A stretch of DNA of 64,000 bases from Synechococcus sp. NB0720_010. GTDB taxonomy: Bacteria; Cyanobacteriota; Cyanobacteriia; PCC-6307; Cyanobiaceae. Below the pieces are notes generated by a model. That model was given only the letters and a program-made list of their open reading frames with translations, was not told the origin of the DNA and made no database searches. Below are positions 27,094 through 38,165 of this stretch, piece by piece. Location: the NCBI RefSeq assembly GCF_023078835.1, contig NZ_CP090898.1, positions 1,614,045 through 1,678,044 on the forward strand, written 5' to 3'. Position 1 is the stretch's first letter; the number at the start of each line of letters is the position of its first letter. Made by a program: the position numbers and the translations under genes.

Positions 27094-27320
27094 GTCAGCG
27101 CTGGCCTTGGCTCGTGCTGTTGCTCTTGGGGACCCTTGCTGCCGTGGTGGCCTGGTTCTGGGTGGACCACCGCCAGGTCTGTGCCCGCTGGGCCTCGATG
27201 CAGCTGACAGATGCCGAGGCGATGCAGCAATTGCGCCTGAAGCCTGGCCGCTACAACGCCTATTCCACGGTTCTTGGCTACTGCCGTTACTACCGAGCGG
27301 GCTCAGGCCAGCAGCAGTAA
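27090..27320 (+). CDS. Small membrane-anchored protein, unknown function
   Basis: The 76-residue protein from ATG 27090 has one membrane segment (about 6-28) and an outside-type domain with [20 protein letters not shown] and cysteines in VCARW and GYCRYY that could pair. It overlaps the previous small gene by 4 bases and the convergent mraY gene by 18 bases at its end. No family recognised. Confidence 0.6.
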   Translation: MSQRWPWLVLLLLGTLAAVVAWFWVDHRQVCARWASMQLTDAEAMQQLRLKPGRYNAYSTVLGYCRYYRAGSGQQQ

Positions 27321-28394
27321 CCCCAGGGCGGCCAGGGCCGCACTGATCAGCCAGAACCCAACGACAACCTGCTGTTCGGCTGCTCCGCCCAGTTCGAAGT
27401 GGTGATGCAAGGGCGCCATGCGGAGGACCCGCCTGCCGACTCCATCGGGGCCTTTGGTGGCTTTGAAGACCCAGACCTGAACGATCACCGAGAGGGACTC
27501 CGCCAGGAAGATTCCCCCCATCAAGAGCAGGGCCCAAAGGCTGTCGCTCAGCAGCGCGACGGCCGCGAGGGCGGCGCCCATCGCCAGGGAGCCGGTGTCT
27601 CCCATGAACACCCGTGCCGGGTGTCGATTGAACAGCAGAAAGCCCAGCCAGCAGCCGGCCATGGCGGCGGAGAAGGCGGCCAGGGCGGGGTCCCCCTGGT
27701 TTCCCCTCAGCATCAGCTGGACCCCCATGCCGCTGAAGACGATGGCTCCGCATCCGGCCGCCAGGCCATCGAGGCCATCGGTGAGGTTGGTGGCGTTGCT
27801 CTCCGCCAGAAAGACAAACAATCCCAGGGGCCAGATCAAGAGGCCCAGCGGCAGGATCCAGCCCAGGGGCAGGGCGATGCTGTCTGTGATCAGTTCATGC
27901 CAAGCGGCCCAAGCGAGGAAGCCGCCGGCACTGAGGGCCTGCAGGAGCAGCTTGCCGCTGGGGGAGAGGCCGGTGTTGTGGCGCTTGGTCAAGCTGCGCC
28001 AGTCATCGAATCCGCCGATGGCCATGTAGGCCAGGGTGATGGCCGCGACTCCGGGTAGGCGCAGGTCGCTGGGGGCAATCAGCCCACCGATCAGGACTCC
28101 GACAGGTACCACCAGCAGTCCACCCATGGTCGGGGTGCCCGCTTTGCTGAGGTGGCTCTGCGGCCCCTCCTGGCGGATGACCTGGCCCAGCTTGAGGTTC
28201 CGCAGGCGCGGCACACCCCAGGCGCAGACCACCGCGCTGATCGCTGCGGCCACGAGCAGGGGCACGGTGAGCTGCGGCGTCCGCGTGAACCAGTCGCAGC
28301 CGGCAGAGACCCCAAGCAGCAATAAGCCCAGCAGCAGCGCCAGTTGGCGGCTGTTGCTGGGCATCGAGGCGATGAGCCTGCTGGTGGAGACCAC
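27303..28394 (-). CDS. mraY: Phospho-MurNAc-pentapeptide transferase MraY
   Basis: The 363-residue, multi-span membrane enzyme makes lipid I from UDP-MurNAc-pentapeptide and undecaprenyl phosphate. It shows the family motifs GTPTMGGLL, the aspartates in [11 protein letters not shown], the [12 protein letters not shown] loop, [11 protein letters not shown] and [13 protein letters not shown] start ten codons downstream (MPSNSRQ) is also possible. It stands alone rather than in a dcw cluster, as is usual in cyanobacteria, and follows the DUF3134 gene by 14 bases. Confidence 0.96.
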   Translation of the reverse strand: MVSTSRLIASMPSNSRQLALLLGLLLLGVSAGCDWFTRTPQLTVPLLVAAAISAVVCAWGVPRLRNLKLGQVIRQEGPQSHLSKAGTPTMGGLLVVPVGVLIGGLIAPSDLRLPGVAAITLAYMAIGGFDDWRSLTKRHNTGLSPSGKLLLQALSAGGFLAWAAWHELITDSIALPLGWILPLGLLIWPLGLFVFLAESNATNLTDGLDGLAAGCGAIVFSGMGVQLMLRGNQGDPALAAFSAAMAGCWLGFLLFNRHPARVFMGDTGSLAMGAALAAVALLSDSLWALLLMGGIFLAESLSVIVQVWVFKATKGPDGVGRRVLRMAPLHHHFELGGAAEQQVVVGFWLISAALAALGLLLLA

Positions 28395-28408
28395 AGAGGT
28401 GGGGGGAA

Positions 28409-28684
28409 TCAGTCCTCCCAGTTTTCCTCGTTTTGCTCGTCGTCGGCCTTGTAGTCCTCTTTCTCGCCCATCAGTGCGGAGAGTTCTTCTTCTTCCACGG
28501 TGCTGACGTCGCTGGTGGCGGCTTCCTCATCGACCACCAGGCGGCCGCTGGTCTCGAGCCAGCTCAACAGGTCGGGCTCTTCCCGCAGGGGCAGCACCGG
28601 GGCGGGCTCGCTGCGGCCGTAACGGGTCAGCGAGGGGTTAATGCCATCCAGCTGGGAGAGGCTGGTGCTGAGGTTGCTGCTCAT
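28409..28684 (-). CDS. DUF3134 family protein
   Basis: The 91-residue acidic protein has the cyanobacterial DUF3134 core ([19 protein letters not shown], then [12 protein letters not shown]) and an acidic tail ending EENWED. Its function is unknown. It lies 14 bases upstream of mraY on the same strand, so it is probably co-transcribed with it. The divergent small membrane gene starts about 100 bases away. Confidence 0.8.
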   Translation of the reverse strand: MSSNLSTSLSQLDGINPSLTRYGRSEPAPVLPLREEPDLLSWLETSGRLVVDEEAATSDVSTVEEEELSALMGEKEDYKADDEQNEENWED

Positions 28685-28786
28685 CGCGTGAGGCCCGTCG
28701 GACGTCGGTGTACAGGTTTGCCGGGTTCGTAGCTACCCAGCTGGCGCCAATCCGCCATCCTATCTGAGACTCTCCCCAAAGCTCTT

Positions 28787-29038
28787 ATGACATGGCGGCT
28801 GTGGCCGGCTTGGGGTGCAGCCCTGGCCATCAGTGCGGGCTTGGTCTGGGCCGGGAAGCGTTGGAGCACGCCCCTGCTGGAGCAGTCCTGGGCCCTCGCG
28901 CGGCCTGAGCTGGCAGCGGTTCTGGCCTTGGCCCTGGTGCTGGTTCCGCCTTTGGGCATGGCCGGTTGGCTGGCCTTCCAGATGATCCGCCACCGCGACA
29001 GTGGAGAATCGATCGATTGCGCGCATGGAGAGCGTTGA
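28787..29038 (+). CDS. Small two-span membrane protein before argG
   Basis: The 83-residue protein has two hydrophobic segments (about 5-24 and 42-68) and ends in a polar tail ([17 protein letters not shown]). Its stop overlaps the argG start in TGATG, which suggests translational coupling with argininosuccinate synthase. No family recognised. Confidence 0.6.
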   Translation: MTWRLWPAWGAALAISAGLVWAGKRWSTPLLEQSWALARPELAAVLALALVLVPPLGMAGWLAFQMIRHRDSGESIDCAHGER

Positions 29039-30237
29039 TGGGCCGGGCCAAGAAGGCTGTGCTGGCGTATTCCGGTGGTGTGGATACCAGCGTCTGTATT
29101 CCCTATCTCAAGAACGAGTGGGGCGTGGATGAGGTCATTACCTTCGCTGCGGATCTGGGACAGGGGGATGAGCTTGAGCCCATTCGTCAGAAGGCTCTGG
29201 ACTCCGGTGCTAGCCAGTCGATCGTGGGTGACCTGATCGAGCCGTTCATCCGTGATTTCGCCTTCCCGGCGATCCGGGCCAACGCCCTCTACGAAGGTCG
29301 CTATCCCCTCTCCACGGCCCTGGCGCGTCCTCTGATCGCCCGCCGCCTGGTGGAGATTGCCCGCGAAGTCGGTGCGGATGCCGTGGCCCATGGCTGCACG
29401 GGCAAGGGCAACGACCAGGTGCGCTTCGACGTGGCGATCGGCGCCCTGGCGCCGGATTTGAAGGTCCTGACTCCGGCGCGGGAATGGGGCATGAGCCGTG
29501 AGGAGACGATCGCCTACGGCGAGCGTTGCGGGATCCCTTCCCCGGTGAGCAAGAAGTCGCCCTATTCGATCGACCTCAACCTGCTGGGTCGCTCGATTGA
29601 GGCCGGACCTCTGGAGGATCCCAACGTGGAACCCCCTGAGGAGATCTATGCCCTCACCGTCAGCGTGGAGGCGGCCCCGGAGCAGGCCCAGGTGGTGGAG
29701 ATCGGCTTCGAGAACGGCAATCCCGTCAGCATCGATGGCGAGCGCCTGGATCCCGTCAGCCTGATCCGCCGAGCCAATGCCCTGGCCGGCAGCCACGGCT
29801 ATGGCCGTCTCGACATGATCGAGAACCGCGTGGTGGGGATCAAGAGCCGTGAGATTTACGAAACCCCCGGTTTGCTGCTGCTGATCAAGGCCCACCAGGA
29901 ACTGGAGAGCCTGACCCTGGCGGCGGACGTGCTGCGCAGCAAGCGTCAGCTGGAGCAGCAGTGGGCCGATGTGGTCTACCAAGGCCTTTGGTACGGCCCG
30001 TTGAAGGATGCGCTGGATGGCTTCATCGATCGCACCCAGCGCACCGTCAACGGCACGGTCAAGGTGAAGCTGCACAAGGGCAACGCCACCGTCGTCGGCC
30101 GCAGCAGCGCCAACAGCCTCTACGTGCCTGACATGGCCACCTACGACGCTGGGGATCAGTTCGATCACCGCGCCGCCGAGGGCTTCATCTACGTCTGGGG
30201 TCTGCCGACCCGTCTCTGGGCGAACAGCCAGCGCTAG
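29038..30237 (+). CDS. argG: Argininosuccinate synthase
   Basis: The 399-residue enzyme joins citrulline and aspartate with ATP in arginine synthesis. The N-terminal PP-loop is [11 protein letters not shown], and the conserved citrulline/aspartate-binding segments [14 protein letters not shown] and [17 protein letters not shown] follow. The ATG at 29038 is chosen because it gives the family's usual start ([14 protein letters not shown]); longer frames run back into the upstream gene. Confidence 0.97.
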   Translation: MGRAKKAVLAYSGGVDTSVCIPYLKNEWGVDEVITFAADLGQGDELEPIRQKALDSGASQSIVGDLIEPFIRDFAFPAIRANALYEGRYPLSTALARPLIARRLVEIAREVGADAVAHGCTGKGNDQVRFDVAIGALAPDLKVLTPAREWGMSREETIAYGERCGIPSPVSKKSPYSIDLNLLGRSIEAGPLEDPNVEPPEEIYALTVSVEAAPEQAQVVEIGFENGNPVSIDGERLDPVSLIRRANALAGSHGYGRLDMIENRVVGIKSREIYETPGLLLLIKAHQELESLTLAADVLRSKRQLEQQWADVVYQGLWYGPLKDALDGFIDRTQRTVNGTVKVKLHKGNATVVGRSSANSLYVPDMATYDAGDQFDHRAAEGFIYVWGLPTRLWANSQR

Positions 30238-30245
30238 GGCCTGCT

Positions 30246-30554
30246 TCAGGCCGCCACGGACGGGTCCTGGTTCTGGGGCCAGAGCGCCCGCACCCGGGAT
30301 CCCATCCGGGGCTGCGCCGGCTGCAGTGGAAGAACCAGGGGCTCCTCCCGCTGGGAGCCCTGCTGGAGCCGTTCGTTGTCGGCGCTCAAGAGCCGCTGGC
30401 GCTCAAGGATTGGCTCGAGCCGCTGGCTGAACTTCCGCTCAAAAATGCCGGGCAACTCCGCCAGCAGGGCCTCCAGTTCGGCGATCTGCTCCTGTGCGCG
30501 CTCCAGCTCCTGTTGGCTTTTGGCCAAGGCCGCCTGCAGGTCTTGGTGCTCCAA
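30246..30554 (-). CDS. Small coiled-coil protein downstream of rpsF
   Basis: The 102-residue product is mostly one charged heptad-rich helix (QEQIAELEALLAELPGIFERKF, then ERQRLLSADNERLQQG) with a proline-rich, basic C terminus. No family recognised. The start is uncertain. TTG at 30554 has no close ribosome-binding site. An in-frame ATT four codons upstream (30566) lies six bases after AGGAGG, which is part of the 3' arm of the rpsF terminator. Confidence 0.6.
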   Translation of the reverse strand: MEHQDLQAALAKSQQELERAQEQIAELEALLAELPGIFERKFSQRLEPILERQRLLSADNERLQQGSQREEPLVLPLQPAQPRMGSRVRALWPQNQDPSVAA

Positions 30555-30564
30555 CGGCTGGTCA

Positions 30565-30603
30565 ATAAAAAACCTCCTGGAACCTAACCAAGGCTCCAGG
30601 AGG
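30565..30603 (-). terminator. Terminator after rpsF, overlapping the next gene's ribosome-binding site
   Basis: On the minus strand CCTCCTGGA pairs with TCCAGGAGG across a 13-base loop and is followed by TTTTTT. The 3' arm contains a consensus AGGAGG placed before the coiled-coil gene, so the same bases can serve as terminator stem and Shine-Dalgarno sequence. Confidence 0.85.
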
Positions 30604-30630
30604 GAACAAGGGGCGAGATGCCTTTCGAGA

Positions 30631-30999
30631 TCAGGCGTCTGCGGTCTGCAGAGCGGCTTCGTCGCTGGTGGCCTGGGGTGCAGGGCCGCTGCGGGGAGCG
30701 GGCAGGGGGCCGTCCTGCTTGACGGTCAGGTAGCGGATCACGTCTTCGCTCAGGCGCATGGCCTTCTCGAGAGCTGCCACCTGTTGGCCGTCGCCGTTGT
30801 GGGCAAGCTGCACGTAGATGCCTTCCTTGTGCTTGGCAATGGTGTAGGCCAGGCGGCGCTTGCCGCGCATCTGGCAATCCAGAACCTCAGCACCGGCTTC
30901 GGTGACGAGATCGCGGTACTTGGTGATATGGGTTTCCACCTCTTCCTCCGGGATGTCCGGACGAAGGATGTACATCGTTTCGTAGTAGGGCTGCGACAT
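30631..30999 (-). CDS. rpsF: 30S ribosomal protein S6
   Basis: The 122-residue protein begins [21 protein letters not shown] and contains the S6 core ([19 protein letters not shown], then [10 protein letters not shown]). The C-terminal 25 residues are an alanine/proline-rich extension. S6 sits on the platform of the small subunit with S18. It is followed by a strong terminator. Confidence 0.97.
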   Translation of the reverse strand: MSQPYYETMYILRPDIPEEEVETHITKYRDLVTEAGAEVLDCQMRGKRRLAYTIAKHKEGIYVQLAHNGDGQQVAALEKAMRLSEDVIRYLTVKQDGPLPAPRSGPAPQATSDEAALQTADA

Positions 31000-31087
31000 G
31001 GCTTACGCGATCCGACGTGGACGCCGAAAGGGACGGTGGCTGATGGGGTGGGGGTGAGCCCGGTTCATCAGCGGCGGATCGTCCACC

Positions 31088-31549
31088 CTACAGCTGCATG
31101 CGAACCGCTTCAGACAGGCTGGGGATGTCGGCTTCCTTGCCGCGCAGGCACTGGATGATCCCGAACAGCACCAGCACGAGCATCCCCAGGAAGACGGTGT
31201 TGGCGAGGGTCCGCACCGCAAAGTTCCCGCCCAGGGGGGCGAGCAGCAGGTTGAACGCCAGGGACAGCACGATCAGGATGATGTCCAGCAGGATGGCCTG
31301 CAGGGCGTTGAAGCGGATGAAGTAGGGGACCCGCTGGTTGCGCACCACGCCCAGAAAGAGCACCAAAAACAGGATGAACCCGCCGAAGGGAATGGCCTGC
31401 TCGATCAGCACCAGCGGCAGGGCCGGCAGACTCAACCACTGCAGAACAGGAAACAGGCTCGTCAGGGAGCGCCCGAAGGGCAGACCATCGCTCCAGGGCA
31501 GGAGATAGGTCAGCAAGGCCAGAAGCCGCTGCCAACTGGGGATCGTCAT
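31088..31549 (-). CDS. Tic20-family membrane protein
   Basis: The 153-residue protein has four hydrophobic segments and the Tic20 signature VPYFIRFNALQAILLDIIL in the middle. Tic20 is part of the chloroplast protein-import channel; cyanobacterial members are its relatives with unsettled function. It lies 26 bases downstream of aroE on the same strand and 88 bases before rpsF. Confidence 0.88.
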   Translation of the reverse strand: MTIPSWQRLLALLTYLLPWSDGLPFGRSLTSLFPVLQWLSLPALPLVLIEQAIPFGGFILFLVLFLGVVRNQRVPYFIRFNALQAILLDIILIVLSLAFNLLLAPLGGNFAVRTLANTVFLGMLVLVLFGIIQCLRGKEADIPSLSEAVRMQL

Positions 31550-31575
31550 CGCACTCCGTCGCCTTGGGTGTGACG

Positions 31576-32487
31576 TTAGAGCTGGCGCAGGGCGGCCTGG
31601 TGCATGACCTCGATGGGCACCTCGCTCCTGCCGCTCCAGAGGCGCAGGGAGGCGGCCCCCTGCTCCACCAGCATGCGCAGGCCATCCAGGCTGCGGCAGC
31701 CTTTGGCCGTTGCCCGCTGCAGTAGCGCGGTCGGCCGAGGTGTGTAGATCAAGTCGTAGACCCAGGCTTCGGCTGAAAGCGCCGCGAGTTCGCTGTCACT
31801 CAAGGGGCAGGCCTGGGCGGCGGCGGGGTCCGTGGCTGAGGCCATGCCCACGGGCGTGGTGTTCACCAGCAGATCCGCCTGGGCGAGGGTTGCGGCGATT
31901 CCGCTGTCCCAGCTGAGGGTGCTGAGTTGGGGCGCCCAGCTCCGGCAGTCCGCCTGGAAGGCCTCGAGGGCTTCCGGCCGTCGCCCGGCCAGAACGATCT
32001 CGGCAAAGCCCAGCTCCACCAGACCGGCGACGACGGCGCGGGCACTGCCGCCGCAGCCGAGCACCAGCGCCCGCTTGCTGCTCCAGCTGACCTCCCGCAG
32101 CGGCGCGCAGAAGCCTTCCACATCGGTGTTGGTGCCAAGCCAGCCGCCCCCCTGGCGTGGCACCAGGGTGTTCACGGCCCCCAGTCGCTCCGCCAGTGGA
32201 CTGAGTTCGCTGCAGAGCGCCGCGACCGCTTGCTTGTGGGGGATGGTCACGTTCAGGCCGCGGCAGCCCATCGCTTCGAGGGCCTGGATAACGGCGCCCA
32301 GCTCAGCCGTTGGCGCGGGTAGGGCCAGGTAGGCCCAGTCCAGGCCCATGGCCTCGAGTGCCGCGTTGTGCATCACCGGCGAAAGGGAGTGGCGCACCGG
32401 ATCGCCCAGTACCCCCACAAGCGCGGTGCTGCCTTGGATTCGGGCCTCGGCGTTCACGGTGGTTCGGGCACTGTTCGGCAACCACAC
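31576..32487 (-). CDS. aroE: Shikimate dehydrogenase
   Basis: The 303-residue NADPH enzyme reduces 3-dehydroshikimate to shikimate. It shows [14 protein letters not shown] for substrate binding, the catalytic lysine in NVTIPHKQA and the nucleotide loop [13 protein letters not shown]. The first 20 residues are not conserved in the family and the start may lie slightly downstream. It is divergent from dnaK across only 53 bases. DAHP synthase of the same pathway is at 45202. Confidence 0.95.
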   Translation of the reverse strand: MWLPNSARTTVNAEARIQGSTALVGVLGDPVRHSLSPVMHNAALEAMGLDWAYLALPAPTAELGAVIQALEAMGCRGLNVTIPHKQAVAALCSELSPLAERLGAVNTLVPRQGGGWLGTNTDVEGFCAPLREVSWSSKRALVLGCGGSARAVVAGLVELGFAEIVLAGRRPEALEAFQADCRSWAPQLSTLSWDSGIAATLAQADLLVNTTPVGMASATDPAAAQACPLSDSELAALSAEAWVYDLIYTPRPTALLQRATAKGCRSLDGLRMLVEQGAASLRLWSGRSEVPIEVMHQAALRQL

Positions 32488-32540
32488 CTAGCCCCACCCG
32501 GGTGCCGCTGCAGAGGATGTCTGCAGTTCAGAGGTCACCC

Positions 32541-34436
<1,896 letters not shown>

Positions 34437-34462
34437 TTCAGCGCTCACGCCCGTGAGCCAAG

Positions 34463-34490
34463 ACCCCCGGCTTCGGCCGGGGTTTTTTTA
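34463..34490 (+). terminator. Intrinsic terminator after dnaK
   Basis: CCCCGGC-TTCG-GCCGGGG with a cUUCGg loop is followed by seven T residues. Confidence 0.94.
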
Positions 34491-34509
34491 TGTCTCGATG
34501 CCCTGCAGC

Positions 34510-34541
34510 AAAAAGCCCCACTCCAAACGGAGAGGGGCTTT
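34510..34541 (-). terminator. Intrinsic terminator after pstS
   Basis: On the minus strand AGCCCC and GGGGCT close an inner stem (CTCC with GGAG) and are followed by TTTTTGC. It ends the leftward pstS transcript 22 bases after the stop codon. Confidence 0.85.
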
Positions 34542-34562
34542 GGGGATTAGACGCTTCAGGGC

Positions 34563-35558
34563 TTATTCGCCGATGCTGGCGACGGCGGCCCGTGCTTTTT
34601 GGAGCACGTTGGCCGGCAGGCTCACGTAGCCCAGGGCCGGGGCATTGGCCTGAGCTGCATCGCTGAGGGTGTAGTTGAAGGCCTGCTGCAGGCTCTTGAG
34701 CTTGTCGCCGTTACCGCTCTTGTAGAGCAGGATCCAGGTGAAGCTGACGATCGGGTAGCCCGCCTTGGGATTGGGGTTGCTTCCGGTCAGGTTGGGGCCC
34801 AGATCGATACTGCCCAGGGCCTCAGCTGCTGCTTTGGTGGTGGGCTTGGCATAGCTGCCGCCCGCGTTCTGCAGGGCAGCCGCCTGTAGATCACCGCGCA
34901 CATAGGAGCTCTCGACGTAGCCCAGGGCGCCCTTGATCTGCTGCAGGCTGGCGGCCATGCCCTCGTTGCCCTTGGCGCCGAGACCGATGGGCCATTTGAT
35001 CGATTTGCCGGAGCCCGGACCCGAGGCCCAGGCGGGGCTGAAGGCCGAGAGGGACTGCGTGAAGTTGTAGGTCGTCCCGGAACCGTCGGAGCGGTAGACG
35101 ACCTTGATGGCCTGGTCACGGCAACCGAGGTCGCTGTAGTTGGTGATCTTGCCTTCGAAGATCTCCACCAGCTGCTGTTGGGTCAGCTTCAGTTCGCAGC
35201 CGGGGTTGTTGTAGGCCACGGCGATCGCGCCGGCGGTCATGGGGACCTGCACGGCACCGCGCTGGATGCCGGCGGCGTCCTCGTCGCTCAGGGGCTTGTC
35301 GCTGGCGGCAAAGTCAACGGTGGCGGCCTCGAACTGGCGGATGCCGGCGCCCGAACCCACCGACTGGTAATTGACCTTCACCTCGCCCTTGGAGGCCAAG
35401 TCCTGGAACCAGCGCAGGTAAATCGGAGCGGGGAAGGTGGCCCCGGCACCCTGTAGGCGGGCGCTGGACGCACCGCCGCCAGAGCCAGATCCGCCGCAGG
35501 CCGTCAGGGCCAGGACGGCCAGGAGGCCCAGGGGGACCAGGGTGCGGGTGCGAAGCAT
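34563..35558 (-). CDS. pstS: Phosphate ABC transporter substrate-binding protein PstS
   Basis: The 331-residue lipoprotein (signal with lipobox LTAC, then a glycine/serine linker) binds phosphate in the periplasm for the PstCAB importer. Signature pieces are GAGATFPAPIYLRWF, SVGSGAGIRQF and VVYRSDGSGTTYNF, whose serine, aspartate and arginine contact phosphate. The permease genes pstC, pstA and pstB are not in the window, so this is a stand-alone copy. No clear Pho box was seen in the short upstream gap. Confidence 0.95.
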   Translation of the reverse strand: MLRTRTLVPLGLLAVLALTACGGSGSGGGASSARLQGAGATFPAPIYLRWFQDLASKGEVKVNYQSVGSGAGIRQFEAATVDFAASDKPLSDEDAAGIQRGAVQVPMTAGAIAVAYNNPGCELKLTQQQLVEIFEGKITNYSDLGCRDQAIKVVYRSDGSGTTYNFTQSLSAFSPAWASGPGSGKSIKWPIGLGAKGNEGMAASLQQIKGALGYVESSYVRGDLQAAALQNAGGSYAKPTTKAAAEALGSIDLGPNLTGSNPNPKAGYPIVSFTWILLYKSGNGDKLKSLQQAFNYTLSDAAQANAPALGYVSLPANVLQKARAAVASIGE

Positions 35559-35610
35559 CGTCGGCAGATGTCGACAAGAGCCCCAAGGCTAAAGAAGCCC
35601 CTTCCAGTGG

Positions 35611-36645
35611 TCAGCCTTGTTCGATCTGCTCGGCCACCCAGGCCGCCGTGGCCGGAGCCAGCAGGACGCCATTGCGGTAGTGACCGCTCGCGAGGAGCAG
35701 GCCCGGTTCGAGTTGCTCCAGTAGCGGTGCGGGCCGGCCCAGGGGACGGGCCCTCAGCCCCTGCCACTGCCGCAGCACCGTCGCCCGTTGCAGCCAGGCT
35801 GGGGCCTTGCCGTCGAGCTCGCGCAGGGCAAGCAGCTGCTCGGGCTGTCCTTGCCGTTGATCAATTTCCACCGTGGCGCCAAGCCAGAGGCGTCCCTGGG
35901 GCCGCGGCACCAAGTTGATGCCGCTCCAGCTCAGGCTCCCCGGCCAGTTGAGGGGGGCCTGATCACCGTCTGCGAGTTGCAGTTCTAGGGCCTGGCCGAG
36001 CACCGGGTGTTGGGGTCGCTCGTGGCCCAGGGGCTCCAGCAACGCTGAACTGCTCAGGCCGGCACTGAGGACGACCCAGTCGTAGGACCCCTGTCCGCCG
36101 ACGACGCGCCATTGGCCGCTTCCGCTGCGCTCCAGCCCGCGGACCGCCGTCGCCTTGAGCTGGACCCCAAGCCGTGCCCCGTCCTCCTGCAGCGCCCGCA
36201 TGGCTGGGATGGGATCGAGTTGGCCATCCTCCGGGGAGAGAAGTCCCCCGAGGGACGGTTGGGGGATGAGCGGCCTGAGGGTCTCGAGTGCTGCGGGATC
36301 CAGCAGGCGCAGGTCCTGCCGCTGCTCCGCCAGTTGGGCCTGCGCCTCTTGCTCGGCCGCCGTGGTGGCGAGCTGCAGGAGGCCGGGGCGAAAGGGCAGG
36401 ACATGGCCTCGCTGCTGGAGCTCCTCGCGCCACTGCCGCCAGAGGGCGTGGGACTGCTGCCGCAGCCTCCAGCCTCGGCCGCTGCTGCGGCGAAAGACGC
36501 GAGCCATCAACAGCCCCAGGGCCGCGCTGCTGCCGGCGTCTGGGCCTTGGGCTTGCCCCAGCTGGGGGTCAAACAGCGTGACCTGGTGCCCGCTCCGCTG
36601 CAGGTGCCAGGCCACAGAAAAGCCCACCACGCCGGCTCCGATCAC
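35611..36645 (-). CDS. FAD-dependent amino-acid oxidase family protein (ThiO/DadA-like)
   Basis: The 344-residue flavoprotein opens with the FAD-binding motif IGAGVVGFSVAWHLQRSG and has DSGSSAALG-like and GHYRNGVLLAPATA segments typical of the D-amino-acid oxidase/glycine oxidase (DAO) family. ThiO makes the imine for thiamine synthesis, but the substrate here cannot be told from sequence. The start is GTG 36645. The frame stays open upstream, so a few more N-terminal residues are possible. It follows psbQ by 44 bases. Confidence 0.8.
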   Translation of the reverse strand: MIGAGVVGFSVAWHLQRSGHQVTLFDPQLGQAQGPDAGSSAALGLLMARVFRRSSGRGWRLRQQSHALWRQWREELQQRGHVLPFRPGLLQLATTAAEQEAQAQLAEQRQDLRLLDPAALETLRPLIPQPSLGGLLSPEDGQLDPIPAMRALQEDGARLGVQLKATAVRGLERSGSGQWRVVGGQGSYDWVVLSAGLSSSALLEPLGHERPQHPVLGQALELQLADGDQAPLNWPGSLSWSGINLVPRPQGRLWLGATVEIDQRQGQPEQLLALRELDGKAPAWLQRATVLRQWQGLRARPLGRPAPLLEQLEPGLLLASGHYRNGVLLAPATAAWVAEQIEQG

Positions 36646-36689
36646 GCAGATCGAGGAGGGCCGGCTGGTGGGCAGGGGGTTCAGCGGAT

Positions 36690-37175
36690 TCAGATCTGCT
36701 TGAGGTCGGACTGAACCTGCTCAGGAAGGATCTGGGCGTAACGACCGAAACCGCTGGCGACCTTGATGTAGGACTTGCTGAGGTTGTTGGCGTCTTGCAG
36801 ACGGGCGGCTTCGTCGAGGTCGGCCAGGGCGGCCTTCAGATCGGTAGCCAGTTTGGTGGCCTCAGCGCGGTCGCCGGGCAGCAGACGCTGGTTGATGTAG
36901 AGCATCTCGCGGCCCACTTCCTGCATGGGGCCGTGGATCAGGTTGCGGGTGAAGACCCAGTTGCGCTCATTCACCAGGGTGGCGAGCTCAGGCAGACGGT
37001 CGCGCGCTGCCAGGAAGCCTTCGGCCTGGCGCTCGATCACGGTGATGTCGTCAGCACTCAGAGTGGGGGCCTTCGCTTTGGCGCCACCGCAGGCGGTCAG
37101 GCCAAAGCTGATCACCAGAGCGAGGGCCGCCAGGGCCAGTCGCCGCAGGCCGGAATAGAGCGGTTGAGCAGCCAT
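36690..37175 (-). CDS. psbQ: Photosystem II protein PsbQ (cyanobacterial lipoprotein)
   Basis: The 161-residue protein has a lipoprotein signal (LALVISFGLTAC, cysteine near residue 28) and a four-helix-bundle body with NWVFTRNLIHGPMQEVGREM, the PsbQ signature. It is a lumenal subunit that stabilises the oxygen-evolving side of photosystem II. The ATG at 37175 is chosen because it puts the signal peptide at the N terminus; the longer frame upstream reads through the divergent purU region. Confidence 0.93.
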   Translation of the reverse strand: MAAQPLYSGLRRLALAALALVISFGLTACGGAKAKAPTLSADDITVIERQAEGFLAARDRLPELATLVNERNWVFTRNLIHGPMQEVGREMLYINQRLLPGDRAEATKLATDLKAALADLDEAARLQDANNLSKSYIKVASGFGRYAQILPEQVQSDLKQI

Positions 37176-37292
37176 TGTTGCTGAGCTTGATTGCGGGACT
37201 TTACCCAGGGCCACTGGCCTGGGAGCTCTCCATAACGAGCTGCAACGGCTTGAACGGCAGAATTCAGGTCTCCCGGGCTTTGACGCCATTCC

Positions 37293-38165
37293 ATGACGGC
37301 TGCCACCGCCATCCTTCAGATGATTTGCCCCGACCAGCCGGGTCTTGTGCGGGAGCTCTCCGGTTGGGTGGCTGGCAACGGCGGCAACATCGTCCACGCC
37401 GATCACCACAGCGACCAAGGGGCTGGTCTGTTCCTGAGCCGCATCGAGTGGCAGCTCGAGGGGTTCGGCTTGCCCCGGGAAGCGATTGCTCCGGCGGCGG
37501 CCTCCCTGGCGGAGCGCCTTGGTGGTGAACAGAGGGTCACCTTCTCGGATCAGCGCCCGGCTGTGGCGATCTTCGTTAGCAAGCAGGACCACTGTTTCTT
37601 GGATCTGCTCTGGCGTGTGCGCACCGGCGAGTTGCCGATGCGGGTGCCGCTGGTGGTCTCCAACCATCCCGATCTGGGTTCGATCGCCGAGGAGTTCGGC
37701 GCCCAGTTCGCCCATGTGCCGATCAACAACGCCAACCGCCAGGAGGCCGAGGCCCGTCACCTCGAGCTGTTGAAGGAGCACGGCATTGAGTTGGTGATCC
37801 TGGCCAAGTACATGCAGGTGCTGACGCCAGCCTTTTTGGCGGCCTTTGACCCTCCGGATGCCTTCCACCGGGTGATCAACATCCACCATTCCTTCCTGCC
37901 GGCCTTCATGGGGGCGCAGCCCTATCACCGGGCCTGGGAGCGGGGGGTGAAGTTGATCGGGGCCACCGGGCACTACGTGACCGATGAACTCGATGCGGGC
38001 CCGATCATTGCCCAGTCCACCGTCAACGTGAGCCACCGCGATGAGGTGGAGGATCTGATCCGCAAAGGCCGCGATACCGAGCGTCTGGCCTTGGCACGGG
38101 CGGTGCGCTTGCATCTGAAGCGACAGGTGATGGTCTACCGCGGCCGTACGGCGGTGTTCGAATGA
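37293..38165 (+). CDS. purU: Formyltetrahydrofolate deformylase
   Basis: The 290-residue enzyme splits 10-formyltetrahydrofolate into formate and tetrahydrofolate. An N-terminal ACT domain (CPDQPGLVRELSGWVA) precedes a formyltransferase-like domain with INIHHSFLPAF and the catalytic region LIGATGHYVTDELDAGPII. Formate from PurU can feed PurT, also encoded in this window. Its stop overlaps the next gene by 4 bases. Confidence 0.96.
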   Translation: MTAATAILQMICPDQPGLVRELSGWVAGNGGNIVHADHHSDQGAGLFLSRIEWQLEGFGLPREAIAPAAASLAERLGGEQRVTFSDQRPAVAIFVSKQDHCFLDLLWRVRTGELPMRVPLVVSNHPDLGSIAEEFGAQFAHVPINNANRQEAEARHLELLKEHGIELVILAKYMQVLTPAFLAAFDPPDAFHRVINIHHSFLPAFMGAQPYHRAWERGVKLIGATGHYVTDELDAGPIIAQSTVNVSHRDEVEDLIRKGRDTERLALARAVRLHLKRQVMVYRGRTAVFE

